From assembly GCA_025200525.1 (NCBI GenBank), contig CM045761.1:206605870-206669869 (forward strand): a stretch of 64,000 bases of DNA, read 5' to 3'. This document shows, piece by piece, positions 46,700 through 57,037 of the stretch. The DNA comes from Camellia lanceoleosa (Eukaryota > Streptophyta > Magnoliopsida > Ericales > Theaceae). A program made the translations under genes and the position numbers. Position 1 is the first letter of the stretch; each line of letters begins with the position of its first letter. Below the pieces are notes generated by a model, which was given only the letters and a program-made list of their open reading frames with translations, was not told the origin of the DNA and did no database searches.

Positions 46700-46935
46700 C
46701 ACCCTTTAGGGTCTGCCCTCCTTACGGTTGGTCCCTCCATTCCGTCACCCTTTGCGGTCGGCCCTCTTCATGGTCGGTCCCTTTATTCGGTCACCCCTCG
46801 TGGTCGGCCTCCTCACTATCGGTCCTTCCATTCGGTCACCCCTCGCGGTCGGCCCTCCTCATGATCACTCCTTCTGCAGGGTCACCCTTCGCGGTCACCC
46901 CTTTTAAGGGTCGGTCCTTCCGCTCGGCCACCCAT
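46700..46935. repeat. tandem repeats, period about 45 bp
   Basis: CGGTCACCCCTCG-type words at about 46743, 46788 and 46833 alternate with GGTCGGCCCTCCTCAT, giving spacings of 45-46 bp. Degenerate copies follow to about 46935. It lies between the antisense ORF start and the 3' LTR, where the antisense ORF promoter would be expected. Confidence 0.75.
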
Positions 46936-47029
46936 CGCCGACACTCCACCTCTCGGCTGGTCTTCTCCCTGCCGGTCTTTCACAACCATCGCTTTCTTCA
47001 TTATTTCCTTCGTTGGACTAAAGTTGCAC

Positions 47030-47047
47030 TTGGGAATGGGGGACTAC
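47030..47047 (+). promoter_or_regulatory. polypurine tract of the Tat element
   Basis: GGGAATGGGGGACTAC immediately precedes the 3' LTR. Confidence 0.75.
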
Positions 47048-47594
47048 TAACATGGGTAAGCCCATAAAGGTTATAGCCCACCATTTGGGGCCTAATACAT
47101 AATTTTACTACCAAAGCCAACGTTGTTAGAACTTAACATGGCACTAAGAACCAATGACATCTAAACACGTGGCAAGAGAAGGACAAGCCACATAAGTAGA
47201 CAAAGATCCTACAAAGTTATTACACTGTATATCAGCCATTAATGAAGCCCTTATAGCATTTATTGTGATAACCCCTCCCCGTTGATACAGAACGGCCTCA
47301 CCATGAATAAAGCAAACTAGAGCATAGACTTTCGGCTAAGATGACAAGTCGGAAGGGACAACAAAATGATTACCAGAGGATATAAGCAGACGTCGAAGAC
47401 AAGAAGAAGGTTAAGCTCTCTATCTCTACATTCCATCTCTCTTTCTAACTTGCTCGTCGGAGGGTTCGCTGGGGGACTCCCCGTTCCCCGTTGAACTTTT
47501 GTGCAGGTTCCTCTGTGGGCTTGGTACCTCGGGCACTAGTTTGGGAAGCGTGGATCAATCCGACCCGTTCTGTTTGGAACACGCTGTATCATCA
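47048..47594 (+). repeat. 3' LTR (547 bp)
   Basis: It starts TAACATGGG (TGACATGGG in the 5' copy, so the terminal G is mutated) and ends GCTGTATCATCA. It is followed by the CGTAG duplication (47595-47599). Confidence 0.95.
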
Positions 47595-47599
47595 CGTAG

Positions 47600-49147
47600 G
47601 CCCTCAATAATAATTTATTCAATTCGTTCCATCTCAAACTAATAATTATTTATTGTCTAAAAATTGTATCTATTAGATATAGGAATGATTAATTCATTGC
47701 AAAGTTAAATAAAATCAGTCCACTTGTGTCTGTCTAACACCATTTCATTAAACAAAATACTATATAAAATAACAAAATATTTTGGGAAAGGTTTGCTAAC
47801 TGAAGGTGTTGTTTGGACTCAGTAAAAAATTCATATCTTAATGATGATTTGATCTGTTAATATTATAAGACTTGTCAAAATATTATTCTTACAAAAAATA
47901 ATAGGTTAAATTATCATGATCTGAATTAGTGTCATAATTTGTCAATTTTAATGTGAAGTTGCGATTTTAATTTTAACAAATTCATATTCGATTGGCAATA
48001 ATACATGCGGACTTGTTCATTAAACCAGAAATCAATATAATTCATTAATTAAATTAGTCATAAAATCATAATTTTAAAATATTGATAATTTTTTTATAAA
48101 TATTTTCAATTTAGATTGATAGTAAATTTAAGGCTATTAACGATAACTTTTAAAATCAATGTATTAGGGGTGGGCGTGGGTCGGTTGCGGTCACGAAACC
48201 TCCAATCCGCTATTTGTCCGCTAGATTGGCGGATTGGAGAAAATCAATCCGCATTCGCCTGCCAATCCAGCAGATGTGGATTGAGCGAATTGACAGATTA
48301 ACAGATGGATGCAAATTGGTTTGGCGGTTTAAAATTTTATAAATTTTCAACATAATCCAACTTGTGCACTTCCTAAAAAAAAAATAAAATAATAATATTA
48401 CAGTCAATGACTTAAAAAAGTATTGCAATCACTGCATGCCTCATCCAAAGAAAGAAAGTTTGAAATTTTAGAATATTACAATCATTGCATGCCTCATCTA
48501 TATAAAGTATTACAATCTGTGATTCTTAAAATATAAAAATAATTCAAACCACCTAAATCATGAACAGAGCAGTAGTAGAGATTGTATGCCTCTGTATTGT
48601 TACATCTATATTTGTTTTTGAAAACAAAACCAACCAGCATATATTATTTTTTTTATTTATTATTTTTAGAGTCAGATTTAAAAACCAAAATATATAGATA
48701 AATAATACATTTATTTATTTTTTCAATTCAAAAAATATATTCAAGGTCAAAATTCATTTTCAACAGAATATATTCAACAAAATATTTAAACTCTTTTTCA
48801 ATTGAAAACACAAATAGAATGTCTAAACAAATTGAAAATATAAAGTCTTACAAATTATTAGAAGTGTTCGCGGTTTGGTGGTTCGGTTGTGGCTAAAGAA
48901 ACTTCAAATTCGCTATTCGTCCAAAACTAGGTGAATTGAAAAAAATCAATCCCCAACTGTCCACTCGTCATCACACATTCGTCCAAAATACAGTGGATCG
49001 GTTCGGTTCAGTCCGGTCTGGCTGGTTTGGACGGATCTGTAAATCTGCTGCTCTCTCCTACAATGTATTATATTTATGGGCAAAATCACTTTATACCCTT
49101 ATGGTTTGGTTTTGGAGCATTTTACCCTCTTATAAGTCAAATATAGG
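47600..49147. other. AT-rich spacer with two diverged GC-richer direct repeats
   Basis: GGTCGGTTGCGGTCACGAAA...CAATCCGCTATTTGTCC (about 48178-48300) resembles GGTTCGGTTGTGGCTAAAGAAA...AATTCGCTATTCGTCC (about 48875-49040) about 700 bp later. They may be the two ends of one old element. No genes were found. Confidence 0.55.
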
Positions 49148-52100
49148 TGTAGATATCCCCGAACGTCCCAGGGGAGGACCCCTGTTTTGTTCGTCAATGG
49201 GTCTACTACAGTTTGGACTCAAATTGTCACGGTTCTTAATCTGAACCAAAGAGTCCAAATCTGACAAATCGTTTTGAGAAAACAGATTTTTAAAAGAAGT
49301 GCCAAACATGGACTGCTTCGCCAGATACAGAGTTGCCACCTAAATATTTTAAATTGGGGAAATTTAGGAAACCCTGACTCGGTGCCAAAGGCCACGCGTC
49401 CGTCATCACCAAAGTTGCCTCGACTCAGGAACTTGGGTACGATTAGGGAAGGTCAGCTATGAGCACCCCCTCTCACCCGATCCGAAGATCGGCCTCTACT
49501 AACCGTGATATCTTGTTTTGAAAACATTACGCGTTCTTATTCCGGTTATTAGCCTAGAATTACTATGTTGTGCGTACAGCAAACAAGTATAGACCAAATC
49601 GCCCAAATTGGAACAAAACATTGTATATTTGTTTTGAAAACGGTTTGCTACCCGCAAGTAGGCTAAAAATGTAGGTTTTGCCACCCTCAAGTGGGCTTTT
49701 AGAAAAGATAGTTTTGCCACTATCTAGTGGGCTTAAAACCCTTAGTTTTAATGCATTATTCCAATTTAGGTAATTTGACCTCCATCCACAGGCATTCAAG
49801 CAGTTATATCACATAAACAGCTAGCCTCATGGTAATCATACTACTATGGCAACATTCACATGAATGCGATATGCTAAAGCATAAAAGCTTACCTAGTACT
49901 CCGTGCCAAAACAGAAACTAGTTAGTAATCATATGCATGATCCTAGTTCATGTTTAAAAAAAAAAATGGCTAATACATCACATGCAGGATGTCACTTTAG
50001 AATAGGCTCGGCTAATCTACGATGGCGTGTGAAATGCTACAACTAACACGTATTCAATTTGGAATTGAAACATAGATGCGGTTAGAATGATGCACTGAGC
50101 CCTGATGCGTGCAAGACAGATGAATAGATGCAAACATGCTATCATACTGTATACTAATTTAAACATGCCCTAGTCTACCATCATAAGCAAGTAAATAAAA
50201 GGGAAGAAAGACGTGGGGATGGAAGACATACACACACTCACGCACACTTATTACACATTTGCCCTCGCTCGGAGGGTCCGAATAAAGATTACAGTCAGAA
50301 TAAATAAATCAACAAGCCTAGCTAACTAATTATTACAAAATTTCTAACTCAATTAACAAATTGAATATGCAAATAAATAGAAAGAATGGGGGGCCGCAGC
50401 CCTGCCTCGAAATGCGCGAATGATGCATACTCTAGTCCGTCTCCCCCGGAAAACCTGTACCATGCCACTGCTGCCTCTGTTTACACTGCCCTACTTCTCT
50501 GAAGACTGCAAAAGTCTTGGAACATGCTCTATGAATGTTGAGGAATGCCACCGGCCTAGCACAAGTACTACCGGCCAAAGGAAGGAACCACCGGCCACCT
50601 TTTTTTACTAACGGCCAAAATTAATGGCCGGCCGGCGCTGAATTTAGCCGATCGGCCAAAACTCCTCAGAACCGGTTTTTGACAAAGAACAAAGGATGCA
50701 TGTATGGCATGGAATTTCAAGCAAATGTAAGCATGGCCACACTCCCTATCATGCAATGGACTCAAGGAAGCATGGCCCTCGATCCTCGGGCCATCAATTG
50801 TGCGTTTTGATACATGATGGCCTAAGAGGCCAAGGTTGCAGTTCAATAAGAATGCATGCAACACACAAATGAATACCAGGACCCCATCATGTCAAAGTCA
50901 AGGGCCTCGGCGACCGAGAGTTGAGACGTGTTACATCACTTGTAGTATGAACACTTCTCACCCCTCAAGTTTGGCTCGACACCCCAAGCCAAACAATGCA
51001 ATGCAAGTATATAAGTATGGCTCAAACATGCAAATAAAATTAAGGCACAAAGCATGTCAAATACGCAGCAAGTATGTGAGATGACTCAACATTAAACTAA
51101 CATGCAAATAAGGTACAATGCAAACATGCTTCTAATGTAATGCAACATGCTCATGCAAAGGTGGATGTAGACCACAAAGAGGGAGACCTCTGCCCATCCC
51201 AAAAACAGTGGCTAAAGATGCCAAAGTAAAGGTACCGATCATAGAAGACAAACATGCCAACCAATGAGCCCAAGACTAAGGTATAAAAGCCAACTCAAGC
51301 ACGCCTAAAGGAGGACAAACATGGACATTTAGACCAACAAAATCAGTGCCACAGCATGTGAGAATAAGCCCCTAAAACCCACACATGGCACCCCAAATGA
51401 CCCAAACACATAGGCATACACAATGCACATTTCAAGGCATGAAATCATAACACTTCAAAGCATTGAAAGAGACACAAAGGACAATGTAAGACCACATTAC
51501 ATGGACTGAAATATGATCTCAACTGATGCCAAATGATGATAATAGGCTAAGCTAGGCATGTTGGTGACCCATATACTCAAGGCTCACAATCCAAAATAGA
51601 AAGCAACTATATCAAACATGCTAAACAAGACCAAATCAGTGGCCAACAGACCTTATGCATGACAAAATATGGCCAAGAACTTCACCGAGTAAAGTCAAAA
51701 TATGAGAGCATAGTGATCAAAAGTCATGATACACTTCTAGGCAAAATGAAGGAATACAAAGCAAGTACAAAATACATGCTAAGGGTCAACAAACCCATAT
51801 GGGACAGAGATATAATATAACCCAAAATACCCAAAAAGCCTCTGAAATGGAGTCATAAACAACTAAGCATGCATGCTACCATATGAGCCAAGAATATGCA
51901 AAAATGAAACACAAAGGGGAAAGGGGTGTCCCTCCCCTATTCAAAACCTCAAACCCCCTTCCTCACCACTGAAAATCCACTGGATTTCAGTGGTGAGACG
52001 GCTAACACACAAAGTTGATCGAAGCTTAACAAAAGAGTACCAAAAGAGGCCAAAATGAAGCTAAGAGAGGGGGGGTCGACCCCAAATGCCAAAACAACCT

Positions 52101-53116
52101 TAATGAAAGATCTCAAGCATGCAAAAATAAGACTTTTTCTAGTTATGCACAAAGCTCAAATCAACATGCAAGACAGGTAAAAAACTGTTGCAAAATTGGG
52201 GAATCTAAAGTAAAGAGATTACCCTTGAAGAACCTTTGATGAACAGTCAACACAGCCCTCTTTCTTTTGATCAAAACCAGTCCAAAAACTCAAGAATAAG
52301 CCCTCTAAGCCCCTCAAGGTCGAAGTAAGGTGTGATAGTGTGTGTCTTAGTGCAAAACTAAGGCCAAAACACACTTTTAGGCTCCCAAACACACACTAAG
52401 GATGAGAGAGAGGGAGATATCGAGAGAGAGGATGATGTATCAGATATATATATGTATTCTAGGTCTAGAGTTTTTCAACCCTTGACAATGGAGGAGGAGA
52501 GGGCCTTATATAGGCCAAGAGAAAGCTTGAAGCTTCTCAAAGAAGCTAAATGAAAAAGGGGCAAAGGGGGTGAGGGGGTCAAGGCTTCTAGAGGAAGCTA
52601 AGATAGCTGGCTAAGCTTCTTGAGGAAGCTTTGACAAAGGGTCAAGCTTCCTCAAGAAGCTTTGACCAAAAGGGTGCAAAAGGGGCAAAACAGCCACACT
52701 GTGCAGGGGGAAGAGTGTTGGTGCATTCCAGCTAGCACAACTTGCATGCACCATGCCTGGAGGGTGCAAAAGGTGCATACCGGCCAGCAAAAGAGGTCAC
52801 CGGCCGGCCGCATAAAGTGCCGACAAGCCATTGGTATCAAGGAACCATGGCCGGTGGCAACAATTAATGGCCGGTGAGGTAAAGGAAAGGCCAGTGGGGT
52901 TTGGGGATGTCCAATAAGCCATTCCCTGCCCTCTAAGGCAATAACTCAAGTATTTGGTGCAAAACCAAATACAAAACAAACGAGTTGAGAGATCCTGAGG
53001 CAAGGTGCGCAGCCGAGGCCTCCGGGAACTCAAAACGAGCACAAACAAGGATGATCACCGAGTGCCCCAACGGTGATGTCTAAGTCTTGAGGACGGTCAA
53101 AAATGGGGTGTCTACA
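49148..53116 (-). repeat. 3' LTR, 3969 bp
   Basis: On the minus strand it starts TGTAGACACCCC, right after the purine tract, and ends GGGGATATCTACA, so the termini are inverted TGTAGA/TCTACA. No second copy is available in the window, so the left end relies on this terminal match. ORFs inside are short and not taken as genes. Confidence 0.82.
52505..52514 (-). promoter_or_regulatory. candidate TATA box of the long LTR
   Basis: CCTATATAAG on the minus strand, about 605 bases into the LTR. This would place U3 at 53116 to about 52480 and leave a very long R-U5 of about 3.3 kb. Confidence 0.55.
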
Positions 53117-53131
53117 GTTGCCCCTCTTTGA
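53117..53131 (-). promoter_or_regulatory. polypurine tract of the Ogre-like element
   Basis: The minus strand reads TCAAAGAGGGGCAAC directly before the LTR start TGTAGACACC. Confidence 0.75.
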
Positions 53132-53639
53132 CAAAACTCGAAAGTCATAACAATGACGGGAGTGATTGTCAAAGCCCAGAGACGACCCATTTTTGACAAG
53201 GCCGAAGACTCAGACCAAGCATGCAAGACAAACAAGATATGTGCCCGAAGGCAGGGGCAAGATGCAAAATAATGCACAAAACCGAACATAACTTATTATC
53301 ATGCAAAAAAAGCTGTAACGGAGCATATACAATGCGACAGTTTTAAGCAATCAAACACCAAACTGCACTACAATGCAGAAAGGACGTAAGAAAATTATGT
53401 AATTCTCAAAACGTCTCATGCGGATGATACAATACCTGTGCGGTTCGTCTGGTTGCACCAGCCTCAAATGAACCGTACATACAATATTGTGCCTGAAAAG
53501 AAAGCAAACTTAACAGGTGCAATGTCGTTAGCAACACGCATGGCAATGCAATTGAAAGTGCGTGACAACGCACAGCAAGTGGGAAGCATAACAATGCTGC
53601 GAAGGCGCCAATTCATGTAAGTAAAGAACACGCGACAAC

Positions 53640-54075
53640 GTGCACAATGTGTGTGAAGGAATTGGAGTACATGTAAGCAAAGCGATGCACGCATGCACAC
53701 GATGTGTATAAAAACAGAATTTGAACACATATGAGTAAAGCAATGCACGCATGCACGCAATGTGTATAAAGGACAAAAATTGAACACATATAAGCAAAGC
53801 AACGCACGCATACGCGCAATGTGTATAAAGGGTAGAAATTGAACACATATAAGTAAAGCAATGCACGCATGCACACAATGTGTATAAAGGACAGAAATTG
53901 AACACATATAAGCAAAGCAATGAACGCATGCGCGCAATGTGTATAAAGGACAGAAATTGAACATATATAAGTAAAGCAATGCACGCATGCACGCAACGTG
54001 TATAAAGGACAGAAATTGATCACATATAAGTAAAGCAATGCACGCATGCACGCAATGTGTATAAGAAGATAAATC
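53640..54075. repeat. tandem array, period about 59 bp, about 7 copies
   Basis: TGTGTATAAA or a variant occurs at about 53703, 53761, 53820, 53879, 53938, 53997 and 54056. Each unit carries AAGCAATGCACGCATGCACG and ACAGAAATTGAACACATATA. The long Cys/His-rich minus-strand frames here are a by-product of the repeat. Confidence 0.92.
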
Positions 54076-54619
54076 ATTCATGATATTGAAACGCAAAGTA
54101 CTGCAATGCAGCATAATTGAAGTGCTTTGCGGAGTTCACAAGATACGAAAAGGATACGGGGGGGGGGGATTCCTCGTATGCGTGGAGCATCGCCCATAGC
54201 AGACACAACTTGAGGTCAACTCGGAGGTCTACGGATGTTTCAAAGGTGTACTTTCTTGCGCAGCCTTGAGAAACTTGAGGTGCCATACCAAACAACAGAT
54301 CCAAACAAAGGTGCGAGAGATGTATTGACCTCAAGGGATGGGCTACCGATATCAACTCTGGTACTTTGCTGCCCTATTCTCTTATTGCTTTACTTTCCTT
54401 TTTACTGGTAGTTTAAGCGCATTGCACTGCCTCAGGCAGGGTTTGTTATCATTTTTCAAAACTGTGTATTTTCGCAAAACATATGACGGAAATGAAACTG
54501 CTAGATGTTACGTTTGCATGTTTTCATGCATCGCATCGCATGGAATCACATAACAATGTGAATGAAATTCGTTTGAAAAATGGAGCATTCGTATCGTAAT
54601 AATTAGGTAGTGAACCAAT

Positions 54620-54765
54620 TTACAACTCGATAAGCAAAACAGAGAGTCTCGACATAACCAACCAAGCGTGAGTACAACTCGATAAGCAAATTAGAGACTT
54701 GACGGGAGTGACATACAACTCAATAAGCAAAGATACAATAACTCGATAAGCAAATATGCGTGACT
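54620..54765. repeat. short interspersed words AACTCGATAAGCAAA
   Basis: ACTCGATAAGCAAA or ACTCAATAAGCAAA occurs four times at 25-50 bp intervals (about 54626, 54674, 54717, 54741) between the tandem array and the antisense ORF. Confidence 0.75.
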
Positions 54766-55053
54766 CCGCAAGAATTGATCACCAGAGGGTATTGGAGGTG
54801 GTGGAATTCCCCACTCCTTGGCATAAACAGCTCAGAAAACCAAGAGGGAGACTACCGGCCAGAGATAAAGGCCGCCGGCCATGAGAACTTGTCACCGGCC
54901 ACAAGTGGTGGCCGGTCGGCACTGCATTTGGCCGGCCGGCCATAAATTTCTAGGACCACCAGAACTTTGACATCTGTCCTCCACTCACACCTTATCCCCT
55001 TAAAAAGGCCTTAGCTTCGTAGTTCTACTCAGTTCAACACTGCTTTGCTCAAA

Positions 55054-56193
55054 ATGGAGGGATTTCTTGCCCAGAATCTCTCGTCTTGGATTAACAACTT
55101 GGATGGCTCGGAAAAGCTGAATTTTTGGGGTTTCGGCATAAACGCACTATTCACTTTGGGTCGTACCCCGCTGCACTTTCCGTTTCTCCATGCCGTGGCA
55201 AGGTTTTGGAATCCGGTGACACATGTTTTTAGCTTCGGCGGGCAAGAGGTATGTCCCACCTTTGAAGATTTTCAAGCTTTAATGGAGTCCGAGCGTAATG
55301 GAGAGATCCTGCCCCAACTCCATTTTGGCCATGCCCAAGCCTTAGGACAAATGTGCGGGCTCTCAATACCTGATGCTCGATCTCTGATTTGTGACGGAAT
55401 GCTGGATATTCCGAGTTTGATTTGCCGTTTTTCTGGTGCCGGTGACCGCGGCGACCGTCATTGGCAAGGTTTTCGGCAACACGCACTTTGTTTGTGCATG
55501 CTATCTCATTTGTTACTTACCTCGGGTTCTGGAGGATCTAGCGTCCGATTGATTGAAGTTGCCCAAGGTTTGAAAGGGGGTAAGAGTTGCATCGCCATGA
55601 CTCTGGCTGAGACGTTGATGGGCTTGGATGCTTTCTATCGTCACGAAGCAACCAAATTTGCGGGGAGTCCACTACTACTGCAGGTAAAGTTTCCCACCCA
55701 ATCTCTCATATGTATTGCTCACATCACTCGGCTCTCAAGCTCGGTTTTCTCTCAAAACCCTTTTCTTACTTTTCTCTCATTGTACACCTCTCTATTCTTT
55801 ATTCTCTCATTTTTTATCCCTTCCCAGATGTGGTTGATGGACAAGTTGCAGGTCATGGACTCTTGCCCAACATACTCAGCCCGTGGTTACTTCTTCAGGC
55901 AACACCTAGTCGACGCCCTTGATGAGGGTTGGTGGTTCGACTGGATGTGCCATTTATCTGCCAACAGCATTGCTTGGCGATGTCCTTGGCTTCATCTACC
56001 GGCAATGAGCTACAGCATGACTCGCCAACCTGGGATTCAGTTGATTGGCTTGACTCATTGTGTCTTCTATTTTTCGTTTCGGATCCGGCGTCAGTTTGGT
56101 CATGACCAAACTTGTCCACCAGAAGAGATAGAATATCCAGCTGCATTCTCGATCCGAGGCGACTACTTACCGGTATCTGACATGGAGAACTAG
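55054..56193 (+). CDS. antisense extra ORF of the Ogre-like element, plant-mobile-domain/DUF7745-like, with a probable intron
   Basis: It starts at ATG 55054 in good context (AAAATGG): MEGFLAQNLSSWINNLDGS. FLHAVARFWNPVTHVFSFG followed by EVCPTFEDFQALME resembles the plant mobile domain/DUF7745 family found in plant transposable elements. An intron fits at 55684-55827 (144 nt, CAG|GTAAAG...TTCCCAG|ATG, T-rich), joining LLLQ to MWLMDKLQ. Because 144 is divisible by three and has no stop, the unspliced ORF is also open. After the TAG at 56191-56193, another frame stays open to 56335, suggesting a longer original C-terminus. AATAAA at 56395-56400 is a plausible polyadenylation signal. The ORF runs opposite to pol; function unknown. 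Confidence 0.72.
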   Translation: MEGFLAQNLSSWINNLDGSEKLNFWGFGINALFTLGRTPLHFPFLHAVARFWNPVTHVFSFGGQEVCPTFEDFQALMESERNGEILPQLHFGHAQALGQMCGLSIPDARSLICDGMLDIPSLICRFSGAGDRGDRHWQGFRQHALCLCMLSHLLLTSGSGGSSVRLIEVAQGLKGGKSCIAMTLAETLMGLDAFYRHEATKFAGSPLLLQVKFPTQSLICIAHITRLSSSVFSQNPFLTFLSLYTSLFFILSFFIPSQMWLMDKLQVMDSCPTYSARGYFFRQHLVDALDEGWWFDWMCHLSANSIAWRCPWLHLPAMSYSMTRQPGIQLIGLTHCVFYFSFRIRRQFGHDQTCPPEEIEYPAAFSIRGDYLPVSDMEN

Positions 56194-57037
56194 AGAGCTC
56201 CTGGCCCCCGCTCCCACTTTTAGTTGCACTTTGTCTGATGAGTGCTTGGATTGGCTTAATAAAGAGGCACAGATTGGGCCCAGCTTGGCATCAGACGCTT
56301 CGAGCAGCTCTGGGAGGGAGCGCAGGAACATCTGACTTATCTATGCCCCGGATTTATTGCTTTATTAGTACTTTCAAGTTTTCTTTATGAATGTAATAAA
56401 AAGCAACTTTAATTTGTATGCAAGAGCAGGAGAACTCTGTACTGAAATCAATGAAATTGAAGGTTGTGGTACTGAAAATTTCCCATTTTGGTCTAGAAAT
56501 GGTCTTAGTTGTAAAAAGATTACTTTGAACAAAGTCCACTTTTATTAAAACTTTTCAAAACTATTTTCGGTATGGATCAAAACTGGACACGCCTGAGATC
56601 TGTCACTGAGATGCACAACCCTGGATCTTAGCAACTGGAAAGTTGCCCCTAGTCCGAATAGCACCGCGGCATCGTATGGCAACGGAAAGTTGCCCCTAGT
56701 CTGAATAGCATTGCACCAGAGATTGCAATCGAATTCTTGAATGCTGAATAGACAAAGATAACCGAGCTTATCAAATGGACGAAGTTGATCGGGGAAAAGT
56801 TTATGGCTGAACTCTAGGATGAAGTTGCTTACGTATCCCAAAGACAGAAATCAAGCCTTATGTAGTTCAGGCTTAGGTTCACTCGAGTATTTTCACTCTC
56901 CTTTTACGTTCTAACTTTTGCCAAGGCCGCCCTTTGCGGGTTTTCAACCTTGCGAGCTCAGTTTTTATAATTTCAAAATTTTTGTGCTCTAAGTTTTGCC
57001 CAGGTCGCCCTTTCGAGTTTTTGGCCTAGCGAGCCTC
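56194..57037. other. spacer between antisense ORF and pol end, with small duplications
   Basis: Contains the antisense ORF 3' end and two local duplications: GAAAGTTGCCCCTAGTC at about 56638 and 56685, and GCCCTTTnnGGGTTTT / GCGAGC blocks near 56928 and 57008. No gene is recognised. Confidence 0.6.

Larger units (their letters stand above)
37045..47594 (+). mobile_element. complete Tat-lineage Ty3/gypsy LTR retrotransposon, 10.55 kb
   Basis: Two LTRs (37045-37602, 47048-47594) are flanked by perfect target-site duplications CGTAG at 37040-37044 and 47595-47599. Order: 5' LTR, PBS, gag, protease, RT, RNase H, second (archaeal-type) RNase H, integrase, short repeats, antisense ORF, 45-bp repeats, PPT, 3' LTR. 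The second RNase H and the antisense ORF are hallmarks of the Tat lineage. By eye the LTRs differ at about 35 sites plus an 11-bp and two 1-bp indels, so insertion is not recent. Gag-pol carries 17 in-frame stops and two frameshifts, so it is not autonomous. Confidence 0.95.

Noticed and set aside
46402..47067. 221-residue plus-strand ORF
   Set aside because: It crosses the 45-bp repeats and the 3' LTR border, has no domain, and lies opposite the antisense ORF promoter region.
53464..54114. Three long Cys/His-rich minus-strand ORFs (up to 216 residues)
   Set aside because: They are translations of the 59-bp tandem array. 59 is not divisible by three, so successive units run through all three frames, and the protein periodicity follows the DNA repeat.
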